From Luteimonas sp. S4-F44 (GTDB taxonomy: Bacteria; Pseudomonadota; Gammaproteobacteria; Xanthomonadales; Xanthomonadaceae): 64,000 nt of DNA. The notes under the pieces are model-generated. The model saw only the letters and a program-made list of their open reading frames with translations. It searched no databases and had not been told where the DNA came from. This document shows, one piece after another, positions 53,982 through 62,429 of this stretch. The position numbers were made by a program, and so were the translations under genes. Positions within the stretch are counted from its first letter, which is position 1, and the number at the start of each line of letters is the position of its first letter. The stretch is taken from the NCBI RefSeq assembly GCF_022637415.1, contig NZ_CP093340.1, positions 496,001 through 560,000 of the forward strand. The letters are read 5' to 3'.

Positions 53982-54021
53982 GCGTTTGGGGATCATCCTA
54001 GGGCGTCGCCCGGGGCTGCGA

Positions 54022-54213
54022 TCAGTTGGCGCGGTGCCGGGTGTCGTCATTGCGCGGCACATTGCGCAGGCTGTTCTCGGCATCCTGGCCGACACGCGTG
54101 GCGACGTGGTCGAGCGCGATCCAGAAAGCGCCCAGGCCCAACGCGATGACGCAGGCCGCGATGCCCCAGCGCAGCATGCGCGGCGCGCGCGGGGTGGTTC
54201 GATGCGGCTCCAT
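54022..54213 (-). CDS. Small single-pass membrane protein
   Basis: 63-residue protein: basic N-terminus, one hydrophobic helix (GIAACVIALGLGAFWIAL, residues 17-34), then an acidic-polar tail. ATG 54213 follows GAGGA at good spacing. It is below usual size cut-offs. Topology predicts N-in, C-out. No family recognised. Divergent from the secreted protein gene at 54285. Confidence 0.6.
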   Translation of the reverse strand: MEPHRTTPRAPRMLRWGIAACVIALGLGAFWIALDHVATRVGQDAENSLRNVPRNDDTRHRAN

Positions 54214-54284
54214 CGTCGGCTGTCCTCGCTTGCGGTGTTGGGCTATCGTCGGCCCCTGTGCGTCGCGGCGGTGTCGAAGCCGCG

Positions 54285-54851
54285 ATGCGCTCCGACCTGG
54301 TCCTGCCTCGAGTAACCGCCGTGCGTTCGCTATCCGCTGCCATGTGCCTGTCGTGTCTGCTGCTGGCCGCTGTCGTGTCTCCGGTATACGCCCAGGAGGG
54401 CGCCCCCAGCGCCGATGCTGCTGAGGCCGGCGAAGACGCCGTGCCAGATCCCGGGACCGGTGATGCCTGGCTCGACACCTGGCTTGAGGATGTCGATCTG
54501 TACGCGGCACGCTACCGGGAGGCGTTCGTCGACGAGGTGGCGCGTTACCAGGTTGCGCCGCGGTCGCTGGTCGAACAGTTGCTCGATGAGGCGGGCATGC
54601 GCGCCGGTGATGTCTATTTCGCCTGCGCCGTGGGCCGGGCGTTGGGTCGGCCCTGCCGCGAGATCGCCGCACACTGGCGACGTGATCGCAGCGGCGGCTG
54701 GGTCGGCGTACTCGAGCGCCTCGGTGTGGCGTCTGACGATGAGCCGGTCGTGCGGGTCAAGCGTGGCCTGGTGGCGAGCTATGACCGCTGGGCGCGCCCC
54801 ATCCAGCTCGATGCGTCCTTGCGCCGGGCGTTTCCCGACCGCGAGTCCTGA
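54285..54851 (+). CDS. Secreted/periplasmic protein of unknown function
   Basis: 188-residue product from ATG 54285. The signal core is SAAMCLSCLLLAAVVSPVYA, so the GTG at 54321 would give a standard signal peptide with a shorter n-region. A GTG at 54258 is also in frame. The mature part contains an acidic linker and a helical domain with WLDTWLEDVDLYAARYREAF, VEQLLDEAGMRAGDVYFACA and WRRDRSGGWVGVLERLGV. No recognised family. The frame is real judging from the signal peptide and codon pattern. It converges on accC. Confidence 0.65.
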   Translation: MRSDLVLPRVTAVRSLSAAMCLSCLLLAAVVSPVYAQEGAPSADAAEAGEDAVPDPGTGDAWLDTWLEDVDLYAARYREAFVDEVARYQVAPRSLVEQLLDEAGMRAGDVYFACAVGRALGRPCREIAAHWRRDRSGGWVGVLERLGVASDDEPVVRVKRGLVASYDRWARPIQLDASLRRAFPDRES

Positions 54852-54890
54852 CGACCGCCGGCGCGCGACCTGCGCGCGCCGGCGGCGGCC

Positions 54891-56258
54891 TCAGCCGATC
54901 GCCAGCGTCTTGTTCTTGCGCTCGGCCAGGCGCTTTTCCAGGTAATGGATGTTCTGGCCACCGGCGTGGAAGCCCTGGTCGCGCATGATCCGCTGCTGCA
55001 GCGGGATGTTGGTCTTGATGCCGTCGACCACCATCTCCGACAGCGCCACCCGCATCCGACAGATCGCCTGCTCGCGGTCGGCGCCGTGCACGATCAGCTT
55101 GCCGATCATCGAGTCGTAGTTCGGCGGGACCGCATAGCCTTCATAGACATGCGTGTCAACCCGTACACCCGGGCCGCCCGGGGCGTGGAAATGCAGGATC
55201 GTGCCAGGCGAGGGCAGGAAGCTCTCGGGGTCTTCGGCGTTGATGCGGCATTCGATCGCGTGGCCGGTCAGCACCACGTCCTCTTGGCGGATCGACAGCT
55301 TGTGGCCTGAGGCGATCATCAACTGCTCGCGCACCAGGTCGATGCCGGTCACCATTTCGGTCACCGGATGTTCGACCTGGATGCGGGTGTTCATCTCGAT
55401 GAAGTAGAAGCGGCCGTTCTCGTACAGGAACTCGAACGTGCCCGCGCCGCGATAGCCGATGCGGATGCAGGCGTCCACGCAGACCTTGCCGATCTGTGCG
55501 CGCGCCTCGGGGGTGATGCCCGGCGCCGGCGCTTCCTCGACGACCTTCTGGTGTCGACGCTGCATCGAGCAGTCGCGCTCGCCCAGATGGATCGCGCCGC
55601 CCTGGCCGTCGGCCAGCACCTGGATCTCCACGTGGCGCGGGTTCTCCAGGAACTTCTCCATGTAGACCATGTCGTTGCCGAATGCGGCCTTGGCTTCCTG
55701 TTTGGTCGTGGCGATCGCGTTGACCAGCGCAGCTTCGGTGTGGACCACGCGCATGCCGCGTCCACCGCCGCCACCGGCCGCCTTGACGATGACCGGATAG
55801 CCGATCTCGCGGGCGATCTTGACGTTGGTCGCCGGGTCGTCACCGAGCGGGCCGCCGGACCCGGGCACGCAGGGCACGCCGGCCTCCTTCATCGCGCGGA
55901 TCGCCTCGACCTTGTCGCCCATCAGGCGGATGGTTTCGGCCTTCGGGCCGATGAACACGAAGCCCGACTGCTCGACGCGTTCGGCGAAGTCGGCGTTCTC
56001 GCTGAGGAAACCGTAGCCGGGGTGGATCGCCTGGGCGTCGGTGACCTCGGCGGCGGCGATGATCGCCGGCATGTCGAGATAGCTGCGGTTGGACGGCGGC
56101 GGGCCGATGCAGACCGACTCGTCGGCCATCGCCACGTGCTTGAGGTTGCGATCGACGGTGGAATGCACGGCGACCGTACGGATGCCGAGCGTATGGCACG
56201 CGCGCAGGATGCGCAGCGCGATCTCGCCGCGGTTGGCGATGACGACTTTTTCAAGCAT
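54891..56258 (-). CDS. accC: Acetyl-CoA carboxylase, biotin carboxylase subunit
   Basis: 455-residue ATP-grasp enzyme that carboxylates biotin on AccB, the first step of fatty acid synthesis. Signatures: [16 protein letters not shown] at the N-terminus, [20 protein letters not shown] (ATP lid), [18 protein letters not shown] and [15 protein letters not shown]. Full length. Its ATG is 10 bases downstream of the accB stop on the minus strand. Confidence 0.98.
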   Translation of the reverse strand: MLEKVVIANRGEIALRILRACHTLGIRTVAVHSTVDRNLKHVAMADESVCIGPPPSNRSYLDMPAIIAAAEVTDAQAIHPGYGFLSENADFAERVEQSGFVFIGPKAETIRLMGDKVEAIRAMKEAGVPCVPGSGGPLGDDPATNVKIAREIGYPVIVKAAGGGGGRGMRVVHTEAALVNAIATTKQEAKAAFGNDMVYMEKFLENPRHVEIQVLADGQGGAIHLGERDCSMQRRHQKVVEEAPAPGITPEARAQIGKVCVDACIRIGYRGAGTFEFLYENGRFYFIEMNTRIQVEHPVTEMVTGIDLVREQLMIASGHKLSIRQEDVVLTGHAIECRINAEDPESFLPSPGTILHFHAPGGPGVRVDTHVYEGYAVPPNYDSMIGKLIVHGADREQAICRMRVALSEMVVDGIKTNIPLQQRIMRDQGFHAGGQNIHYLEKRLAERKNKTLAIG

Positions 56259-56268
56259 CGGGGCGGCC

Positions 56269-56745
56269 TCAGCCGATCACGAACAACGGCTGATCGAACT
56301 CGACCGGCTGGCCGCTTTCGCACAGGATCGCGACGACCGTGCCCGAGGCCTCGGCCTCGATCGGGTTGAACATCTTCATCGCCTCGATGATGCCCAGCGT
56401 GTCGCCGGCCTTGACCTGCTGGCCGACCGACACGAACGCCGGCTTGTCCGGTGCGGGCGAGGCGTAGAACGTGCCGACCATCGGCGACTTGGTGACCTGG
56501 CCGGGCGGCAGGTCGTCGCCGGCCTTCGGCGTGCCGCCGGTGGCTGCGTCGACCGGGGAATTCATCGGCATCACCGGCTCGGCGGCGCGCGGGGCGGGCG
56601 CCGGGGCCGGGGCGTAGGCCACCGGTGCGGCCGCGGCCGAGGTGCGCGACAGGCGGACCGATTCCTCGCCTTCCTTGATCTCGATCTCGGTCAGGTTGGA
56701 CTCCTCGAGCAGGTCGATGAGTTTCTTGATTTTGCGGAGATCCAT
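56269..56745 (-). CDS. accB: Acetyl-CoA carboxylase, biotin carboxyl carrier protein
   Basis: 158-residue carrier. The N-terminal [21 protein letters not shown] segment and a Pro/Ala linker (~40-75) precede the biotinyl domain with the EAMKMF motif (biotinylated Lys124). Upstream, the DUF1311-like gene intervenes between it and aroQ. Confidence 0.97.
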   Translation of the reverse strand: MDLRKIKKLIDLLEESNLTEIEIKEGEESVRLSRTSAAAAPVAYAPAPAPAPRAAEPVMPMNSPVDAATGGTPKAGDDLPPGQVTKSPMVGTFYASPAPDKPAFVSVGQQVKAGDTLGIIEAMKMFNPIEAEASGTVVAILCESGQPVEFDQPLFVIG

Positions 56746-56782
56746 GCGGGCCTCGTGGTTGTCGGCGAAATGGCGGGCAGGC

Positions 56783-57202
56783 TTACAGCGCGCGAAGCTG
56801 CTGCAACTGTCCGATGCGAAGACGGGTGTGGTCGATCAGGCACGTCAGGCGGGCGTCGTTGCGACCGCTGCCGGCGATGGCGAGGGCGTAGATGGCGTCG
56901 CAATCCCGGGCGCGGAAGCGCTGCCAGGCATCGTGTGCGTCCGCGAGCGCGGCGGCCGCAGCGTCGCAGGCGCCGCCGCCGCACCCGTCGGGATCGGCCA
57001 TCGCTGCGACGGCGTCGGCCTGGGCCCGCTCGAGCTCGGCATCCAGGCGCGCGTAGTCGGCGGACATGCACAGTGCGGCGGTGTCGGTCGACAGCGGCGC
57101 GACGCAATCGGCCTCGGTCAGCAGGTCGGCCGACGCCGCCAGTGGCCAAGCCGCCGCGATGCCTGCCAGCAACCAGGCGGGGACGGGACCGCGGTGCGTC
57201 AT
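56783..57202 (-). CDS. DUF1311/LprI-like secreted Cys-rich protein
   Basis: 139-residue protein with a signal peptide ([16 protein letters not shown]). The mature part has five Cys, and the pattern [13 protein letters not shown] ... [20 protein letters not shown] ... [15 protein letters not shown] is typical of the DUF1311 (LprI lysozyme-inhibitor-like) family. Its ATG overlaps the aroQ stop by four bases (ATGA), which ties a periplasmic protein to a cytosolic biosynthetic operon. The lysozyme-inhibitor role of mycobacterial LprI is not assured here. Confidence 0.8.
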   Translation of the reverse strand: MTHRGPVPAWLLAGIAAAWPLAASADLLTEADCVAPLSTDTAALCMSADYARLDAELERAQADAVAAMADPDGCGGGACDAAAAALADAHDAWQRFRARDCDAIYALAIAGSGRNDARLTCLIDHTRLRIGQLQQLRAL

Positions 57203-57645
57203 GCGACCGGCTCCAGCCTGCGCAGCGCAGCATCGAGGGCGTAGCGGTAGCTGTCGGCACCGAAGCCGCAGACCACACCGATCGCCAGATCGCTGAAGTA
57301 GCTGGTCTGCCGGAACGGCTCGCGGCGATGCGGGTTGGACAGGTGGATTTCGATGAACGGGATCGCGACCGCGGCCAACGCGTCGCGCAGCGCGACCGAG
57401 GTGTGGGTGAAGGCCGCGGGGTTGAGCAGGATCATCGCCGTGCCGTCGGTCCGCGCCGCCTGGACGCGGTCGACGAGCACGTGCTCGGCATTCGACTGTA
57501 GGCTCTCGAGCGCATGACCGGCGGCGGCCACGCCCTCGCGCAGCATCGTGTCGATGTCGGCGAGCGTCGCATGGCCATAAACCTCCGGCTCGCGCGTGCC
57601 GAGCAGATTGAGGTTGGGACCATGCAGGACGAGGATCGACGCCAT
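57199..57645 (-). CDS. aroQ: 3-dehydroquinate dehydratase type II
   Basis: 148-residue dodecameric shikimate-pathway enzyme. Motifs: [20 protein letters not shown] at the start with the catalytic Arg/Tyr loop, [16 protein letters not shown] (Asn and His), and [16 protein letters not shown] with catalytic His. Order aroQ, DUF1311, accB, accC on the minus strand. Type II enzymes next to accB are common in proteobacteria. Confidence 0.97.
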   Translation of the reverse strand: MASILVLHGPNLNLLGTREPEVYGHATLADIDTMLREGVAAAGHALESLQSNAEHVLVDRVQAARTDGTAMILLNPAAFTHTSVALRDALAAVAIPFIEIHLSNPHRREPFRQTSYFSDLAIGVVCGFGADSYRYALDAALRRLEPVA

Positions 57646-57747
57646 CGGGCACCGGGTGCGGGAAGTGCGCGAAGTCTGCGGGATGTCTCCATTGCTGTCC
57701 AGTTCGCAGACGTTCGGCGATTTTAAACGGCCGTTTGATTTTGCCGC

Positions 57748-58350
57748 TCAGCGGGTGGCCCAGTCCCCGGTCTCCCCGTGCGCGAACGGGCCGATCCGCT
57801 GCTTGCGCACCCGGCCCTGGGCATCGAGCAGCACGGTATAGGGCAACACCCCGCGCGGATTGCCCAGGCGCACGCCGGCATCGGCCGGACCGGGGGCGTC
57901 GATCGCGATCGGGTAGGTGACCGGGATGCGCGCCAGAAACGCCTGCACGGCGTCGGCATCGTCGAGCGCGATGCCCAGCACCTGCACGCCGTCTGCGCCC
58001 TGTTCGCGGGCGAAGCGGTCGAGTTCGGGCATTTCCTCGATACAGGGGCCGCACCAACTGGCCCACAGGTTCACCAGGACCGGGCGTCCGGCGTAGGCGT
58101 CGGGCAATTGCAGCCGTCCGCTGTCGAGCAATGCGATTTCGAAGTCGGGGACCTGTTCGCCGCGACGGGCCATGGTCACGCCGGCCGGCGGCGGCTCGGC
58201 GGCGGCGACCAGGGCATCGTTGTACAGGCGTTGGCCGGCCTCGGTGCCGAGCAGCGGGCCCGGGCCGGAGACGAACAGGCTGGCGAGCACGCCCAGTCCG
58301 CCGGCCACGAGGGCGACCGCGACGATCGCCAGGGTGCCGCCACGCTTCAC
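57748..58350 (-). CDS. TlpA/ResA-like thioredoxin
   Basis: 200-residue membrane-anchored thiol reductase. N-terminal helix (residues ~7-27, LAIVAVALVAGGLGVLASLF), then a thioredoxin fold with WASWCGPC (Cys100, Cys103), the PVTYPIAIDA region, and cis-Pro in GVLPYTVLLD. GTG 58350 overlaps the dsbD stop (GTGA), so DsbD and TlpA are translationally coupled. DsbD would supply electrons to this protein for cytochrome c or other thiol reduction. Confidence 0.93.
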   Translation of the reverse strand: MKRGGTLAIVAVALVAGGLGVLASLFVSGPGPLLGTEAGQRLYNDALVAAAEPPPAGVTMARRGEQVPDFEIALLDSGRLQLPDAYAGRPVLVNLWASWCGPCIEEMPELDRFAREQGADGVQVLGIALDDADAVQAFLARIPVTYPIAIDAPGPADAGVRLGNPRGVLPYTVLLDAQGRVRKQRIGPFAHGETGDWATR

Positions 58351-60761
58351 TGCACGGCGCCCGCGCGCTCGAGTGCGTCGGTCACGACGGTCTCGCTCAG
58401 CAGCGCCGGCAGCACCTCGCCATCGCCGCCGCCACGCGGGTAGACCACATACAAGGGGACGCCGACCGCGCCGTGCGCCTCGAGGAACGCGCCGATCTGC
58501 GGGTCGACATTGGTCCAATCGCCGACCATATAGGTCGCACCGGCACGCGTGAGGGCTTCGCGGAACGGCGGCTGCGACAGCACGCGGCGCTCGTTGGCTT
58601 TGCAGGTCACGCACCAGTCGGCGGTCATGTTCACGAACACCGGCGTGCCCGCCTCGCGCAGTGCCTGCAGGCGCTCCGCCGAATAGGCCACTTTATCGCT
58701 CGTGCCGGTGGGGGCTGCGCGGGGTGTGTCGGCCTGCGCATCGCGCACCGCGTAAGCGGCCGGCAGCAGCGACACCACCAGCAGGGCCAGCGCCAGTGCG
58801 CGCGAGAGGCCGCCACCGGTCCAGCGGCGGCGTTCGAACCACCACAGCGCGAGCGCGAACAGCACCAGGCCGGCGAGCAGCAGTGTCATCGCGTTCACGC
58901 CCGCCTGCCGACCGAACACCCACAGCAGCCAAAGGGCCGTGAGGTACATCGGGAATGCCAGCGCCTGCTTGAACGTCTCCATCCACGCGCCGGGCTTGGG
59001 CAGGCGATCGGCGAGCGCCGGCACCAGTCCGATCAGCAGGAACGGCAGTGCCAGGCCCAGGCCGAGCATCAGGAATACCGCCAGCGCGAGCGCGGCGGGC
59101 GCGGCGAACGCGTAGGCCAGCGCCCCGCCCATGAACGGGGCGATGCAGGGACTGGCGACCACGCAGGCCAGCACGCCGGTGAAGAAATCGCCACTGGGCC
59201 CGGTGCGCGCAGCCAGCGCCTGGCCGAGATTGCCGACCCGGCCGCCGAGCGTGAACACGCCCGACAGGCTCAGCCCGACCGCGAACATCAGGTACACCAG
59301 CGCGGCCACGAACCAGGGCTGCTGCAACTGGAAGCCCCAACCCAGCGCTTGACCTGCGGCGCGCAGCGCCAGCACCAACAGGCCGACCGCTGCGAACGCG
59401 ACCAGCACGCCGGCCGTGTACCACAGCGCGTGCGCCCGGGCCCGCGCGCGGCTGCCGCCGCTCTGCGCCAGACCCAGCACCTTCAACGACAGGATCGGCA
59501 GCACACAGGGCATCAGGTTGAGCACCAGGCCACCGAGCAGCGCCAGGGCGAGCGCCGCCAGCAGGCCGATGCGCGGCGTGGTGGGGGGCCGGGTACGCGC
59601 GGCGTTGTCGGCGACCGCATCGCTGCCGGCCGCGGCCGCGACTGCGGCATCCGGGGCGGTTTCGGGCGTGGGTGGTGTGGTGGCGGTGGTGTCGGCAGAT
59701 GCCGGCGGGGCGTCGGCGGGGCCTGTTGCGACGGCCTCGGGCGTGGGCGCGTCGGGCGCGCCGGGCGCGGCCGCAGCGGCCGTCGTCGTGCCGGCAGGCA
59801 GCGCCACCGGCACACGTCGCGTCATCGGCGGGTAGCAGATGCCATCGGTCTGGCAGCCCTGGAAGGTCGCCACCACCTCGACGTCGGCGGCATCGGGCCG
59901 GCTGCGCAGAACCGGCAGCGGCACGTCGACCTGGTCGAAGTACACGGTCACCGCGCCGAAATGGTCGTCGTGATGCGCTTTGCCGGCCGGCCACCGCGGC
60001 TGGCCGGCGCGGATGCCCGCCGCGCCCTCGACCGTGAACCGGTTGCGGTCCTGATACAGGTAATAGCCCGGCGCCGGAGTGAAGCGCATCAGGAGGGTGT
60101 CGCCGTCCTGCGCGATCGCCTCGAACGCGAACGCGCGCTCTGCGGGCAGCGCGTCGCCCGTCCCCGACAGCGCCCGCCCCAGCGCCGCAAAACCGGGGTC
60201 AGCGTCGCCTTTTGCCGAAGGCGCCGTCGCGTCCGGGCGCGAGAAAACCGACGCTGACCCCGGTTCTTGCGGGGGCAGAGCGACTTGGAGGGTGCGGGTC
60301 TGCGGGGGGTAGCAGATGCCGGCGTCGGCGCAGCCCTGATATTTGACCTGCAATGCGACACCGCGTGTGCCGGCGGGCGGGTGTCCGTCCAGCGTCGCGA
60401 CCAGGCGATCGCGGTAGGTCTCGACTTCGCCGAAGAACTCGTCGACGTGGCGGTGGCCGTCGGGCAGGGTCAGCGTGCTGCTGCCGAAACTGCCGTCGGG
60501 CACCTGGGCCGCGGTGCGGTGGCGATACAGGTAGTAGCCGTCGGCGATCTTCCAGCGGATCTCGATCCGGTCGTGCGCGACCGCCGTGGCCGAGAGCGCC
60601 AAGGCCTCGTCGACCGGCAGCACGTCGTCGAAGTCGACGGCAGTGGCCGGCGACACCGTGGCCAGCAACGCGACCGCAAGCCGGCCATACCAGGTGCGAC
60701 AGGCCTGGCGGCGGATGCGCGCAGCCTGGGACAGAAACGAGGCGGGGAAGAACGTACGCAT
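58347..60761 (-). CDS. dsbD: Thiol:disulfide interchange protein DsbD with two N-terminal alpha domains
   Basis: 804-residue protein that carries electrons from cytosolic thioredoxin to periplasmic thiols. After a signal-like start, it has two copies of the DsbD alpha domain: YYLYRHRT with QGCADAGICYPP (Cys144/Cys150) and YYLYQDRN with QGCQTDGICYPP (Cys303/Cys309). Normal DsbD has one. A Pro/Ala/Thr linker leads to the eight-helix beta domain with NLMPCVLPILSLK and VASPCIAPFMGG, then the gamma domain with ADWCVTCKANE. The link between the alpha domains (~166-191) is encoded by a palindromic repeat. ATG 60761 gives this length. Full catalytic set present. Confidence 0.94.
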   Translation of the reverse strand: MRTFFPASFLSQAARIRRQACRTWYGRLAVALLATVSPATAVDFDDVLPVDEALALSATAVAHDRIEIRWKIADGYYLYRHRTAAQVPDGSFGSSTLTLPDGHRHVDEFFGEVETYRDRLVATLDGHPPAGTRGVALQVKYQGCADAGICYPPQTRTLQVALPPQEPGSASVFSRPDATAPSAKGDADPGFAALGRALSGTGDALPAERAFAFEAIAQDGDTLLMRFTPAPGYYLYQDRNRFTVEGAAGIRAGQPRWPAGKAHHDDHFGAVTVYFDQVDVPLPVLRSRPDAADVEVVATFQGCQTDGICYPPMTRRVPVALPAGTTTAAAAAPGAPDAPTPEAVATGPADAPPASADTTATTPPTPETAPDAAVAAAAGSDAVADNAARTRPPTTPRIGLLAALALALLGGLVLNLMPCVLPILSLKVLGLAQSGGSRARARAHALWYTAGVLVAFAAVGLLVLALRAAGQALGWGFQLQQPWFVAALVYLMFAVGLSLSGVFTLGGRVGNLGQALAARTGPSGDFFTGVLACVVASPCIAPFMGGALAYAFAAPAALALAVFLMLGLGLALPFLLIGLVPALADRLPKPGAWMETFKQALAFPMYLTALWLLWVFGRQAGVNAMTLLLAGLVLFALALWWFERRRWTGGGLSRALALALLVVSLLPAAYAVRDAQADTPRAAPTGTSDKVAYSAERLQALREAGTPVFVNMTADWCVTCKANERRVLSQPPFREALTRAGATYMVGDWTNVDPQIGAFLEAHGAVGVPLYVVYPRGGGDGEVLPALLSETVVTDALERAGAVQ
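60191..60265. repeat. In-frame palindromic repeat within dsbD
   Basis: A 17-bp perfect inverted repeat, AACCGGGGTCAGCGTCG (60191-60207) and its complement CGACGCTGACCCCGGTT (60249-60265), encloses 41 bases with an inner hairpin (CGCCTT/AAGGCG). Total 75 bp, a multiple of three, and open in the dsbD frame. The ACCGGGGTCAG end resembles a REP/REPIN family I recall from gammaproteobacteria. It encodes the linker between the two DsbD alpha domains. Confidence 0.75.
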
Positions 60762-60807
60762 CGCGCGAGTATCGCAGGCCGCCGCTCGCGATGCCCAACC
60801 CGGGATT

Positions 60808-61146
60808 TCAGTCCGCGTCGCGGGGGGCGGTCGCTGCGGTCTCCGCATCGACCCAGTGCAGGTAGTCGGCCAGTCCGCCGACGACCGGCAACGCGACCAG
60901 TTCGGGGACGTCGTAGGGATGCAGGGCCCGCAGCCGTTCGCTCAGCGCCTCCAGTCGGTCGTTGGTGGTCTTGATCACCAGCAGGACCTCGGTATCGGTC
61001 TGGACCTGGCCTTGCCAGCGGTAGATCGAGGTCACGCCCGGCACGAGATTGACGCAGGCGGCCAGGTGGGCGTCGACGAGCGCGCGGGCGATCCGCTGGG
61101 CCGTGGCCGCGTCGGGAGAGCTGTTAAGGCAAGTCAGAACAGACAT
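60808..61146 (-). CDS. cutA: Divalent-cation tolerance protein CutA
   Basis: 112-residue trimeric PII-like protein. Family features: SPDAATAQRIARALVDAHLAACVN, the VTSIYRWQGQVQTDTEVLLV block and HPYDVPELVALPV near the C-terminus. Begins with MSVLTCLNSSPD. It lies upstream of dsbD, 46 bases away on the same strand, an arrangement widespread in proteobacteria (CutA-DsbD). Its role in copper tolerance is debated. Confidence 0.95.
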   Translation of the reverse strand: MSVLTCLNSSPDAATAQRIARALVDAHLAACVNLVPGVTSIYRWQGQVQTDTEVLLVIKTTNDRLEALSERLRALHPYDVPELVALPVVGGLADYLHWVDAETAATAPRDAD

Positions 61147-61324
61147 CTCGCCAAGGTATCTGCTCGGCGTTCATTGTGCACGCGGCGTGCACAACTCCGG
61201 CGCGACGCTGCGCCGGCCCCTTGGGGATGGTCTATCCCGCCGGTGGGCGATCCAGCGATCAACGATTAGTGAACTCGCCGGTATACTTACTTTCCCTCCC
61301 CTATCGCTGTCCTGGCGGTCCTCC

Positions 61325-61810
61325 ATGCGCCTTTGCTCGTCTTTCGTCCTCGCCGCCGGTCTTGTGCTGGCCGCGCCGCTTGCCGCCCAGGCGGCCTCTC
61401 CCATTGATGTCGGTGTCGGCGTCTCGGCCACGCGCGAGAACGAGACCACCGTGGTCGCGACCGCGGCCTGGATGCCCGAGTGGCGACGTACCGCCCACGG
61501 CGTACTGCGCTGGGAACTGGGCGCGATCTATGTCCGTGCCCGTGACAACACCCGCTTCGACCTCGACGAGGATGTCGGCGTCATCCACGGCGGCGCCCGC
61601 TACGAACGCGACAACGGCTTCACCGCCGGTTTCGGCGTCGGTGCCCAGATCGGCGAGACCGATGCGCTGTCGGGCAATCCGCAGTTCGTGAGTACCATCG
61701 GTTGGCGCTGGCAGCGCTTCTCGCTGCTGGCCCGGCACATCTCCAACGCCAGCATCAAGCAGCCCAACGACGGCGAGACCATGCTCGTGGCCGCCTGGCG
61801 CTTCCGCTGA
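61325..61810 (+). CDS. pagL: PagL-like lipid A 3-O-deacylase
   Basis: 161-residue outer-membrane beta-barrel enzyme that removes the 3-O-acyl chain of lipid A. A signal peptide (FVLAAGLVLAAPLAAQA) is followed by alternating beta strands. The family active-site motif RHISNASIKQPNDGETM holds the catalytic His138 and Ser140, with Glu151 nearby. The strand IGWRWQRFSLLARHISN precedes it, as in Pseudomonas and Salmonella PagL. It lies 222 bases before groES and has its own upstream region after cutA. Confidence 0.87.
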   Translation: MRLCSSFVLAAGLVLAAPLAAQAASPIDVGVGVSATRENETTVVATAAWMPEWRRTAHGVLRWELGAIYVRARDNTRFDLDEDVGVIHGGARYERDNGFTAGFGVGAQIGETDALSGNPQFVSTIGWRWQRFSLLARHISNASIKQPNDGETMLVAAWRFR

Positions 61811-61888
61811 GCCACCGTACGCATGCCTGCCCCGGCCCGGCGCCGGGGCAGTGCGTTTGGACGATCTGATGATTTTTCTGCGCGCCCC

Positions 61889-61916
61889 CTTGTAAAGCCG
61901 GCGCGTGCACCCATCT
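61889..61916 (+). promoter_or_regulatory. Candidate sigma-32 heat-shock promoter for groESL
   Basis: A -35-like CTTGTAA (61889-61895) and a -10-like ACCCATCT (61909-61916) are spaced by 13 bases, close to the sigma-32 consensus CTTGAAA / CCCCATNT. Position upstream of groES fits; the match was made by eye. Confidence 0.65.
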
Positions 61917-61958
61917 CCCGTCGCGTCCCGGGTTGCCGGGGTGCGTGCGCCGCGCGTT

Positions 61959-61985
61959 CTAGCAGTCGCCACAGGCGAGTGCTAG
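61959..61985 (+). promoter_or_regulatory. CIRCE element (HrcA operator)
   Basis: CTAGCAGTC (61959-61967), nine-base spacer, GAGTGCTAG (61977-61985). This matches the CIRCE inverted repeat (TTAGCACTC-N9-GAGTGCTAA) with one internal mismatch in the left arm. It lies 48 bases before the groES ATG and should bind the repressor HrcA. With the sigma-32 candidate it suggests dual heat-shock control. Confidence 0.85.
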
Positions 61986-62032
61986 AATTCGGGCCCGTTT
62001 TCTTCACAATCAATCACTTAGAGAGGGTTGGA

Positions 62033-62323
62033 ATGAGCAATCTCAAGCCGCTGTACGACCGCGTCGTGGTCAAGCCCGTCGAGGCCGAAGAGAAGACTGC
62101 CGGCGGCATCCTGATCCCGGACAACGCCAAGGAAAAGCCCACCAAGGGCGAAGTCGTCGCCGTCGGCGAGGGCAAGGCCCTGGACAACGGCAGCGTGCGC
62201 GCGCCGAAGGTCAAGGTCGGCGACATCGTGATCTACGGTCAGTACTCGGGCAGCGCCTACAAGGCCGAGGGCATCGAATACAAGATCGTGAAGGAAGACG
62301 ACATCCTCGCGATCGTCGGCTGA
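62033..62323 (+). CDS. groES: Co-chaperonin GroES
   Basis: 96-residue lid of the GroEL chamber. The chaperonins-cpn10 signature [21 protein letters not shown] and the mobile loop [13 protein letters not shown] are present. ATG 62033 follows GAGAGGG. Precedes groEL by 133 bases in an operon. The CIRCE and sigma-32 candidates lie upstream. Confidence 0.98.
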   Translation: MSNLKPLYDRVVVKPVEAEEKTAGGILIPDNAKEKPTKGEVVAVGEGKALDNGSVRAPKVKVGDIVIYGQYSGSAYKAEGIEYKIVKEDDILAIVG

Positions 62324-62429
62324 TCGAAAGCTAAGGACTTCAAAAATTCGCGGGTGGGGAATCGAGGCGGTCAGCGCCCATCCCTTTCCTTGCGAATCAT
62401 CAGTGTCCTGCGCTTCTCCAAATTCCTAA

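Noticed and set aside
58131..60257. A 708-codon plus-strand frame opposite dsbD
   Set aside because: Antisense of a clearly recognisable DsbD; low-complexity His/Gln/Arg-rich translation.
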